A stretch of DNA of 5,467 bases from SCTG01 sp964384595 (GTDB taxonomy: Bacteria > Nitrospirota > Nitrospiria > Nitrospirales > NS-4), in assembly GCA_964384595.1 (NCBI GenBank), contig CAYLLY010000140.1, positions 1 to 5,467 on the forward strand. The letters are read 5' to 3'. The notes under the pieces were generated by a model. That model ran no database searches. It was not told the DNA's origin and saw only the letters and a program-made list of their open reading frames with translations. Position 1 is the first letter of the stretch, and every line of letters starts with the position of its first letter. The position numbers and the translations under genes are program-made. Below are positions 1 to 5,415 of the stretch, piece after piece.

Positions 1-964
1 TCATCCAGTGCGCTTCCGGCATCTTGTGCTCGAGGAAGTTCTTGCCCCAGCTCGTATGCAGCTTCACGAAGCGCATGTCGCTGTGGTCGTTGTCCGACGC
101 CTGGTTACCGGACCAGAACGGGGTGGAGGGGTTCTGGTCGCCGTGCCAGGTGTAGTTGTCATAGTTCCGGCCGCCCGTCGCCTTGTCCGGCCCCACCTTG
201 CGGATATAGGCGTCCAAGAGCGCCAGGGTGATGCTGCAGTTCCGCCCGTGGCCGATCTTGCCGACGAAGCCCAGCACCGCCATGCCCGGCCGGTACATGA
301 AGGTCTTCGTGCCGCCGCCCTTCGTGGACTCGATCTGCTCCGGCGCGTACCCCTGCTCGCGCAGGCGCCGCGCGCCCGCCTCGCCGGAATACCGCTCCGC
401 AATCTTCATCTGTCCCTTGGCCAAGTACGTGCCCGCCGTGTCCCAGGACACGCGCAGCATGTCGTCCTCGCCGCGGCTGCTGAACTTGTACCGGGTCTTG
501 ACGTCCGGGGTCAGCTCCGGGCACCCGTCGTCTACCCAGGCCTTCCAGCCCTTGCGGATCATCGGCCCCTTCAGCCGGTACGGGCCGTACACCCGCCGAT
601 GGAACGTGTACCCCTTCAGGCACATGCGCGGGTTCCACGCAAACGTGCCGCGGTTCCCGTACAGGTCCTCGTAGGTCTGGTGATCGTAGTTCTGCTCGAC
701 CCGCATCACCACGCCGTTGCGCACGAACGCCCGCACCCGGCACGCATGCGTGTCGTTCGGCGAGCAAATGTACGAGAACGACGAGTCGTAGCGGTACTGA
801 TCGTGATAGACGCGCTCCCACGAGCGGTCCGGATACTCCCCGAGGGGGTTGCCCACCTCGATGACCGGCTGCAGGGCGGTCAAGGCAAACGCCTTGTCCG
901 CGATCGCGAGCGCCGCGATCGTCCCCGCGCTCGTCTTGAGAAATTGCCGTCTTGTTAAGAACAT
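1..964 (-). CDS. nxrA: Nitrite oxidoreductase alpha subunit NxrA, N-terminal 321 residues (3' end outside window)
   Basis: Catalytic molybdenum subunit of nitrite oxidoreductase, which oxidises nitrite to nitrate and passes electrons to an FeS beta subunit (NxrB). I recognise the sequence as the Nitrospira-type NxrA, a type II DMSO-reductase-family protein. Residues 4-10 (TRRQFLK) are a twin-arginine export motif, followed by a hydrophobic stretch (11-27) ending in AFA, a likely signal peptidase site, so the enzyme should act in the periplasm. Cys67, Cys75 and Cys115 are candidate ligands of the N-terminal [4Fe-4S] cluster. Asp276 in HGDQNPSTP aligns with the Mo-coordinating Asp of NarG (CDLPPASP). 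The start is fixed by a strong AAGGAGG seven bases upstream and by the Tat motif directly after it. The family is about 1,100-1,150 residues, so roughly a quarter is present; nxrB would be expected downstream. A related type II enzyme (chlorate or nitrate reductase-like paralogue) is the only serious alternative. No frameshift or stop is seen. Confidence 0.93.
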   Translation of the reverse strand, partial: MFLTRRQFLKTSAGTIAALAIADKAFALTALQPVIEVGNPLGEYPDRSWERVYHDQYRYDSSFSYICSPNDTHACRVRAFVRNGVVMRVEQNYDHQTYEDLYGNRGTFAWNPRMCLKGYTFHRRVYGPYRLKGPMIRKGWKAWVDDGCPELTPDVKTRYKFSSRGEDDMLRVSWDTAGTYLAKGQMKIAERYSGEAGARRLREQGYAPEQIESTKGGGTKTFMYRPGMAVLGFVGKIGHGRNCSITLALLDAYIRKVGPDKATGGRNYDNYTWHGDQNPSTPFWSGNQASDNDHSDMRFVKLHTSWGKNFLEHKMPEAHWM

Positions 965-971
965 CGTGTTT

Positions 972-978
972 CCTCCTT
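972..978 (-). promoter_or_regulatory. Strong ribosome binding site of nxrA
   Basis: Minus-strand AAGGAGG, a near-perfect anti-16S complement, lies 7 bases before the ATG at 964-962. It decides the nxrA start and fits a highly translated enzyme. Confidence 0.85.
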
Positions 979-1014
979 CGTTGAAAAACACCCGCCCACT
1001 TCACCGAAGACGGC

Positions 1015-1038
1015 CCGCGTTCGGGATCCCGAAAGCGG
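1015..1038 (-). repeat. 24-bp imperfect palindrome in the nxrA leader
   Basis: A perfect 14-bp palindrome, TTCGGGATCCCGAA (1020-1033), is extended by a further CCGC/GCGG arm on each side after one mismatch (1019/1034). In leader RNA it could form a hairpin of 4 bp, one mismatch, then 5 bp, closed by a GAUC loop. The second arm (CCGAA in RNA) could instead pair with UUCGG encoded at 1008-1004, so two exclusive folds can be drawn. As DNA it could equally be an operator for a dimeric regulator downstream of the start. No U-run follows, so it is not a simple terminator. Confidence 0.5.
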
Positions 1039-1057
1039 ACCCTCCACTCGCGACAAA

Positions 1058-1075
1058 CCTTCCCACCTCCCTTCC
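1058..1075 (-). other. G-rich tract in the nxrA leader (two-tetrad G-quadruplex candidate)
   Basis: The sense strand reads GGAAGGGAGGTGGGAAGG: five runs of two or three G separated by one or two bases. This meets the simple pattern for a two-layer G-quadruplex in RNA. It also contains Shine-Dalgarno-like GGAGG-type cores about 100 nt before the true start, which could bind ribosomes without an adjacent start codon. Nothing else supports a function. Confidence 0.3.
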
Positions 1076-1139
1076 TGAGCTGTCTCAAGGTTAATTCGCA
1101 CCATCACCTTCCAACCCTCATGGGTTTGTAGGTGTGAGT

Positions 1140-1155
1140 AGCAAGGGGGTTGCCA
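1140..1155 (-). promoter_or_regulatory. Sigma-54 (-24/-12) promoter of nxrA
   Basis: The minus strand reads TGGCAACCCCCTTGCT. Against the sigma-54 consensus TGGCACG-N4-TTGCW it matches TGGCA, TTGC and W exactly, with mismatches only at the two bases after TGGCA. The invariant GG (1154-1153) and GC (1142-1141) are exactly 10 bases apart. Transcription would start near 1129, giving a leader of about 165 nt before the nxrA ATG. The gene directly upstream encodes a sigma-54 activator, which supports the call. It is seen by pattern only; no start site has been mapped. Confidence 0.7.
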
Positions 1156-1195
1156 TCAGCGAGTTCTCACCAGAGTGCATGCCTTGAATGACTCG

Positions 1196-1208
1196 CAACT
1201 TATTGATC
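1196..1208 (-). promoter_or_regulatory. Possible IHF binding site
   Basis: The minus strand reads GATCAATAAGTTG, matching the IHF core WATCAA-N4-TTR at every fixed position except the first (G for A/T). It is centred about 73 bases before the predicted sigma-54 start. That is where IHF usually bends DNA to bring a distant activator to the polymerase. The motif is short and AT-rich, so a chance match is quite possible. Confidence 0.35.
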
Positions 1209-1311
1209 TGTATTGAAAATGAAGTGCTCTGAACGGATGGCCGGCACGGAAATTCAACAGTAAAAAAACGGCAGATGAGTATTCAGATATGCTTGAAGCG
1301 CAATCCGTGCG

Positions 1312-1334
1312 AAAAGGCTTTTTTAAATCAAGCC
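1312..1334 (-). terminator. Weak candidate terminator after the response regulator gene
   Basis: On the minus strand GGCTT (1334-1330) can pair with AAGCC (1320-1316) around a 9-nt loop, followed by four T (1315-1312). It lies about 205 bases after the regulator stop and before the nxrA promoter, the right place and strand. The 5-bp stem and short T-run make it weak. Confidence 0.25.
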
Positions 1335-1463
1335 GTTACAGGAAGAATAAAATTGTATTCTGAGAGAAAATAGTTAGGTGTTGAACTTGAAATACGGGCG
1401 GCAGTAGACAAGACCTTTCAGCAATCCGGCAGAGCTGTTACGGTTCAGAAACAGATTCGGCTG

Positions 1464-1475
1464 GAACGATCGTTC
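1464..1475. repeat. 12-bp perfect palindrome GAACGATCGTTC
   Basis: A perfect dyad located 64 bases after the response regulator stop and about 340 bases upstream of the predicted nxrA start. Its symmetry would suit a dimeric Fis-type HTH, making it a candidate activator site, though more distant than most. Confidence 0.35.
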
Positions 1476-1538
1476 TTCCAATGCAAGGGAAAGGGAGGCC
1501 GTCACCAAACGGAAACCTGTTCGCGGAAAAGCGACCGC

Positions 1539-3002
1539 CTAGGAACTGTTGGATTTACCGCGATCGAGAAACCGCTTGATGAGGAGGGAAAAATGCTGGC
1601 GAGGAATGCCGCTGTCCTCGGCGGCCTTGGTGATATGGCCGTCGTGCATCGCCAGTTTGGACCGCAGGTAGGCGGTGGTGAATTCGTCTAGCATCTTTTT
1701 CTTGGCCTCCATGTACGGCAGGGTAGCGTAAGCGCATGCATCCGACGAATCGCCGGCCTTGCCCGATGGAAGCAACGCTCTGATCTCGCCTTGCGTGATC
1801 GCATCCGCCGTCGCCAGCATGACGGCCCGCTCGACGACGTTGCGGAGTTCCCGCACGTTGCCCAGCCATGGGTATCCCATCAGCTCCGTAATCGCCGACG
1901 CGTCCAATTGGCACCGCGGCTTGCCCATCTCCCTCCCGAACTGGGCGCAGAGGAAGCGCGCGATCGGCGGGATGTCTTCCCGACGCTCCCGCAGGGACGG
2001 CACCTGAATGGTAAGCGCGGCAAGGCGATAGTAGAGGTCCTTGCGGAACGTTCCCCCCCCGACACTCTCCTCGAGATTACGATTCGTCGCCGCAATGAAC
2101 CGGGTCTCCACCCGCTTCACGCGGGTCCCCCCCACGCGACGGACTTCGTTCTCTTCCAGCACGTGCAGGAGCTTGGCCTGTAAGGGGAGGGACAGGTCCC
2201 CGATCTCATCCAGAAAAATGGTGCCGCCGTTGGCGAGCTCGATCAGGCCGGGCTTGTCGGCCACGGCGCCGGTGAACGCACCGCGCACATGTCCGAACAG
2301 CTCGCTTTCCACCATCCCTTCCGGCAAGGTGGTGCAATCGATGACCTGGAACGGCTGTTCTTTTTCGCGGCTTTGCTCGTGAATCGCACGGGCGATCAGC
2401 CCCTTGCCGGTTCCGGTCTCTCCCGTGATCAAGACCGTGGACCGGCCCTGCGCCGCCTCGCTCACAAGCCGAAGCACCTCTTGAAACGCCGGGCACACGC
2501 CGACAAGGTTTCCGGCCTGCGCCTCCTGTCGGATGGTCCGTTTGACGGCGGTGTTGTATCGGAGAATTTCCGAGGCCCGGATGGCTCGATGCAACCGCAT
2601 GCCAAGATCAGCCGGATTGACCGGCTTGAGAAGGTAATCGTACGCGCCGCGCTTTATCGCATCCACCGCCGTCTGTACGCCCTTCAGTCGCGTGACGACT
2701 AATACCGGGAGATCCTGGTCTATTTTTTGAATCTGCGCGACCAGGTCCAGGCCGTCTATGCCCGGCATGACGACGTCGGTGAGGACCAGATCCACAGGCC
2801 GCTCGCTCAGCAATCGCAAGGCGCCCTCGGCCGTGGCCCGCACCTGCACATCAATCTCTCCGGCGATCACCTTCAAGTCGGCTTGTTCGATGGCATGGAG
2901 CATCAGTTCGGTATCGGACGGATCGTCCTCCACGACAAGAACCGTGAATGGAGCCCGGCTCGAACGAGCGATCGGCACGGACTCAAGCTTGGAATCAGCC
3001 AT
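1539..3002 (-). CDS. Sigma-54-dependent response regulator (NtrC family), 487 aa
   Basis: Cytoplasmic transcription activator that, when phosphorylated, uses ATP to open sigma-54 polymerase complexes. Receiver domain, residues about 19-141: acidic pocket Glu25-Asp27, phosphoacceptor Asp76 (LTDVVMPG), Thr104, Lys126. AAA+ domain, about 165-400: Walker A GETGTGKG (194-201, the usual final Glu replaced by Gly), an intact GAFTGA sigma-54 contact loop (241-246), Walker B TIFLDEIG (261-268, Asp265-Glu266), and GNVRELRN (381-388). A Fis-type helix-turn-helix ends the protein (about 455-478). I chose the ATG at 3002 because it overlaps the kinase stop by 8 bp (ATGGCTGA) and has AAGGGGGAG 4 bases upstream; a longer frame from 3068 would sit inside the kinase gene. 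The spacing from acid pocket to Asp76 is about seven residues longer than in NtrC. The likely partner is the upstream kinase, and the likely target is the sigma-54 promoter of nxrA next door (inference). Confidence 0.95.
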   Translation of the reverse strand: MADSKLESVPIARSSRAPFTVLVVEDDPSDTELMLHAIEQADLKVIAGEIDVQVRATAEGALRLLSERPVDLVLTDVVMPGIDGLDLVAQIQKIDQDLPVLVVTRLKGVQTAVDAIKRGAYDYLLKPVNPADLGMRLHRAIRASEILRYNTAVKRTIRQEAQAGNLVGVCPAFQEVLRLVSEAAQGRSTVLITGETGTGKGLIARAIHEQSREKEQPFQVIDCTTLPEGMVESELFGHVRGAFTGAVADKPGLIELANGGTIFLDEIGDLSLPLQAKLLHVLEENEVRRVGGTRVKRVETRFIAATNRNLEESVGGGTFRKDLYYRLAALTIQVPSLRERREDIPPIARFLCAQFGREMGKPRCQLDASAITELMGYPWLGNVRELRNVVERAVMLATADAITQGEIRALLPSGKAGDSSDACAYATLPYMEAKKKMLDEFTTAYLRSKLAMHDGHITKAAEDSGIPRQHFSLLIKRFLDRGKSNSS

Positions 3003-5073
3003 GCCGCTCCCCCTTATTCGGCGGCGAGGCCGGGTCGGTTGCGCGCGCAAGAGGGCGCGCAGCGGCAAGATCGCCCAGAACCGGCAGCGTGAAGGTGACC
3101 GTACAGCCGGGTGGGCCTTGCCGCTCGATCCACACCTCGCCGCCGTAGAGTTCGACGATGCGCTTGACGATGGTGAGACCGATCCCCGTGCCCTTGGCCG
3201 TGGCTTGGTGCAATCGGACGAACGGCTCGAATACTCGATCTCGATGCGGCGGAGAAATCCCGCAGCCGTTGTCGCTCACCGAAAAATGCACGCGGTCTTC
3301 CTTCACGCGGGCCTCGATGCGGATCTCCGGATCGGGTCGGCTCCGGGAAAACTTGACGGCGTTGGAGATTAGGTTGTCGAAGATCTGCCGCAAATACGCC
3401 TGATGGCAGGGCACCATAGGAAGCTCACGAGCCACATGGGCACGCACCCTCCCCGCCTCCAATTCACCGGCCCTGGACTTGAGAACATCACTGATGACCA
3501 GCGCCGGGTCCACAGCTTCCACGGCTTCGTGACGGGATCCGACTCGAGCCACTTCCAGGATCATTTCAATCCGCTCCGTCAGGATCTGCCCATTCTCCTG
3601 GATCAACGCCAGCAAGCGCGCCACCTCGGTGTCCAGCTTCTCTTCGTACTTCGAAAGCAGGAGAGACGCCAGCCCTTCCATGCGCTCGCCGGGGGCCTTC
3701 ATGTCATGGGCGAGCGTCTCGGCGAGCACCTCCAGTTGTTTCAGCCGCGATTCCAGGCCCTTCCCTTTCTGCTGCGCCGCTTCGTACAGGCGGGCATTGG
3801 AAATGGCGATGGCAGCTTCTTCGGCAAACCCCTCGGCTAAACGAACGTTCCAGGTCGCCAGCGGAACCATCCTGTCCCTCAAGAATGCCAGCACCCCGAA
3901 CGGCTCCCCCTGCGAGAGCAACGGGATCGACAGCATGCTTCCCGCCAAGCGATTCTGCCGCACCACTTCAAGCCGTCGGTCGACGTGCAGATCCTCCCCG
4001 ACGGCAGACGCCCTGGTCTCGAACGCGCGTACGGACACGGGGAACTCTTCCCACAAGAATACCGCTTTGTGCAGCCTCTTGTGCCAGTCGCCGGAGGCCG
4101 CCTCGACCACCCAGGAGCCCATCCGCTCGTCCCGCAGCAGGACCAGACAGACATCGACCTCCAGTAATTCAGACGCCCGGTTGGTAATCCGCCACAGCAG
4201 TCCGTCCAAGCCGTCCGGCTCGATCGAATTGATCTCGTTGCCGATCGCGTTAATGACTTCCACTTCACGGATATGCCGCCGGATACGATGCGCCATTTCT
4301 TCGTACGCCCTGGCAAGGTCTCCGATCTCATCGGAGGAGCGGATGGGAAGCGTGATGGTTTGCAGTTCACTCTCCTTGCCGAGCTCGGCCACCGACGTAT
4401 GCAGCAGAGCCAGAGGAACGGTAATGGACCGCGTCAGAAGACGCGCGCAGAAAATGCCGAGCGCGAAACCCCCGACGACGGCCAGGAGCAATCCCCAGAA
4501 CACCTGCCGGGCCAGCTTCGCCTCTTCCTCGTCCAAGCCCTTCAGGCGGCCATCCAGTTGATCCTCGATCATTCGGAGACCCCGCCGCGCGGCGTCCGAG
4601 AGCGCAAGGCCCTTCCCTAATTGAACATACTTCAGCCCCACATCGGGGCGTCCGGCCTGGACCAGCTTGATGAGCGCGCGCTTGGGTTCAAGAAACTCGG
4701 TCAATCGAACTTTCACGCTTTGAATGTCGGTTGAAAGCCCCGGCACGTCTCCGGCAAGCGCGACCGCCGCCGACACCGTCGACTCCAGTCTGGACTCGGC
4801 CTCAACCATCGGCTTCAAAAACTCAGCGTGCTGCGTGAGGAGATAGCCGCGGAAGGCATCCTCGATATCGACGACTAGGAGATGGAGAATACGGATCTGA
4901 CCGCGAGCCTGAAATGCCTCTTCGTGTTTCTGCTGGACGGACAGGAGTTGCTGAATCAGCGTGACGTGAACGACCAGGGCGGCGATGAGCGGCACGCAGA
5001 GAACCAGCACCACCGTCCAGACTTTCTGACGGACGCGAAGCTGATCCCACCACCGACCAAGCTTCACGTTCAT
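2995..5073 (-). CDS. Membrane-bound sensor histidine kinase (CHASE3-like, HAMP, GAF), 692 aa
   Basis: Inner-membrane sensor kinase that should phosphorylate the response regulator encoded immediately downstream. Order: TM1 about 18-40; periplasmic CHASE3-like helical domain about 41-190, with the typical DAFRGYLLT...FLKP pattern at 72-88; TM2 about 191-213; HAMP about 214-266 (SSDEIGDLARAYEEM); GAF about 285-428; short coiled coil about 429-450; HisKA with phosphoacceptor His456 in LAHDMKAP; HATPase with N-box DNLISNAVKF (566-575), DNGCGI (601-606), FEPF (615-618) and GTGIGLTI (628-635). All ATP-binding motifs are intact. A 25-residue Pro/Ala-rich tail follows. The start has GGAGAG 7 bases upstream and directly precedes a short basic segment and TM1. 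Its 8-bp overlap with the regulator gene implies translational coupling. The H-box has Ala460 where Thr or Asn is usual. The ligands of the CHASE3-like and GAF domains are not readable. Confidence 0.95.
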   Translation of the reverse strand: MNVKLGRWWDQLRVRQKVWTVVLVLCVPLIAALVVHVTLIQQLLSVQQKHEEAFQARGQIRILHLLVVDIEDAFRGYLLTQHAEFLKPMVEAESRLESTVSAAVALAGDVPGLSTDIQSVKVRLTEFLEPKRALIKLVQAGRPDVGLKYVQLGKGLALSDAARRGLRMIEDQLDGRLKGLDEEEAKLARQVFWGLLLAVVGGFALGIFCARLLTRSITVPLALLHTSVAELGKESELQTITLPIRSSDEIGDLARAYEEMAHRIRRHIREVEVINAIGNEINSIEPDGLDGLLWRITNRASELLEVDVCLVLLRDERMGSWVVEAASGDWHKRLHKAVFLWEEFPVSVRAFETRASAVGEDLHVDRRLEVVRQNRLAGSMLSIPLLSQGEPFGVLAFLRDRMVPLATWNVRLAEGFAEEAAIAISNARLYEAAQQKGKGLESRLKQLEVLAETLAHDMKAPGERMEGLASLLLSKYEEKLDTEVARLLALIQENGQILTERIEMILEVARVGSRHEAVEAVDPALVISDVLKSRAGELEAGRVRAHVARELPMVPCHQAYLRQIFDNLISNAVKFSRSRPDPEIRIEARVKEDRVHFSVSDNGCGISPPHRDRVFEPFVRLHQATAKGTGIGLTIVKRIVELYGGEVWIERQGPPGCTVTFTLPVLGDLAAARPLARATDPASPPNKGERHG

Positions 5074-5099
5074 AGACCGGCTCTCCGAAGAACGGTTCT

Positions 5100-5130
5100 A
5101 TTCTCTTAATACAGACGAGCGGTTTGTCAA
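5100..5130 (-). promoter_or_regulatory. Possible sigma-70-type promoter for the kinase/regulator pair
   Basis: The minus strand has a perfect -35 hexamer TTGACA (5130-5125) and, 19 bases on, GAGAAT (5105-5100), which matches 4 of 6 bases of TATAAT. It lies in the 74-bp gap before the kinase start. The spacer is longer than the ideal 17, so this is tentative. It would let the two-component pair be made independently of the small upstream gene. Confidence 0.3.
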
Positions 5131-5147
5131 GGGGACCTGCGGTTGCC

Positions 5148-5312
5148 TTACGGGGGTTCTTCCGGCTTCACGCTTCTGAGGAAGCCTTCGATTTCCTTGA
5201 GAACGACCTCGCGCTCGGCAGGCGTGAAGGTGTCCCAGTCCCGCCTCAGCGGGTCGAGTACCCGCCGGATGGCGTCATACAGGCTGTAGGCCCTCTTCCC
5301 TTCCAAAGCCAT
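5148..5312 (-). CDS. Small protein of unknown function, 54 aa
   Basis: I do not recognise this protein. It begins MALEGKRAYSLYDAIRRVLD and ends SVKPEEPP. It is charged, has no Cys, signal peptide or membrane segment, and looks mostly helical: an amphipathic helix around residues 9-24, then a second around 31-48 opened by a TPAER helix cap. The ATG has a GGGGAGGG-type ribosome binding site about 9 bases upstream, and third codon positions are GC-rich like the neighbours. The stop lies 74 bp before the kinase start on the same strand, so it may be the first gene of the operon. It could be an accessory or regulatory partner of the two-component system, but only position suggests this. The opposite strand is also open here, which lowers confidence. 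Confidence 0.6.
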   Translation of the reverse strand: MALEGKRAYSLYDAIRRVLDPLRRDWDTFTPAEREVVLKEIEGFLRSVKPEEPP

Positions 5313-5345
5313 GATCTATGCCCTCCCCGGCCAGTCCACCTGCCC

Positions 5346-5372
5346 GGTTTCTTTGTGTATCGAAAAGAAACC
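5346..5372. repeat. 9-bp inverted repeat, 9-nt spacer, upstream of the 54-aa gene
   Basis: GGTTTCTTT (5346-5354) and its exact reverse complement AAAGAAACC (5364-5372) flank GTGTATCGA. The arms are AT-rich and no T-run follows on either strand, so a terminator is unlikely. Because it brackets the candidate -10 element, an operator for a dimeric repressor fits better. A hairpin in a transcript entering from the right is also possible. Confidence 0.45.
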
Positions 5373-5382
5373 CGTTCGTCAA
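5354..5382 (-). promoter_or_regulatory. Possible promoter upstream of the 54-aa gene
   Basis: On the minus strand TTGACG (5382-5377, 5 of 6 matches to TTGACA) is followed after exactly 17 bases by TACACA (5359-5354, 3 of 6 matches to TATAAT). It lies about 40 bases before the small gene. The -10 is weak, and the 9-bp inverted repeat at 5346-5372 straddles it. Confidence 0.3.
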
Positions 5383-5390
5383 GGCGACGG

Positions 5391-5415
5391 GCCCTTCGAC
5401 AAACTCAGGACAGGC
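5391..5415. repeat. Short dispersed-repeat-like sequence (REP-type)
   Basis: The sequence around CCCTTCGACAAACTCAGGAC closely resembles the intergenic repeat with core CTTCGACAAGCTCAGGACAG that recurs in many environmental bacterial genomes. Translated, it gives the familiar ALRQTQDRL-type peptide, a sign of a repeat read as protein. Only one copy is in the window, so its repeat status here rests on recognition. Confidence 0.5.

Larger units (their letters stand above)
965..1538 (-). other. 574-bp intergenic control region between the response regulator and nxrA
   Basis: No convincing protein gene was found on either strand. The stretch is more A+T-rich than the flanking genes, most clearly around 1200-1390. 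Reading towards nxrA it holds: a 12-bp palindrome (1464-1475), a possible weak terminator (1312-1334), inverted 7-bp arms (1244-1250 and 1304-1310), an IHF-like site (1196-1208), a sigma-54 promoter (1140-1155), and a leader with a G-rich tract (1058-1075) and a long palindrome (1015-1038). The size and order of parts match a sigma-54-dependent control region: distant activator sites, a bending site, then -24/-12 elements. Confidence 0.7.

Noticed and set aside
8..958. 316-codon plus-strand open frame opposite nxrA
   Set aside because: Arg/Val/Pro-rich low-quality protein, antisense to a clearly conserved enzyme gene; open only because of high GC.
159..1088. 309-codon minus-strand frame overlapping nxrA out of frame
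   Set aside because: Arg/Gly-rich shadow; the nxrA frame carries the Tat signal, cluster cysteines and Mo ligand.
955..1104. 49-codon minus-strand leader frame ending inside the nxrA start
   Set aside because: Its ATG follows an AGG by only two bases, a poor ribosome binding site spacing; the sequence has no protein-like character and spans the leader palindrome and G-rich tract.
3003..3068. Longer response regulator start at 3068
   Set aside because: Adds an Arg-rich segment inside the kinase coding region; the ATG at 3002 has a better ribosome binding site and the typical short gene overlap.
3629..4561. 310-codon plus-strand frame
   Set aside because: Ser/Arg-rich antisense shadow of the kinase gene, no recognisable domain.
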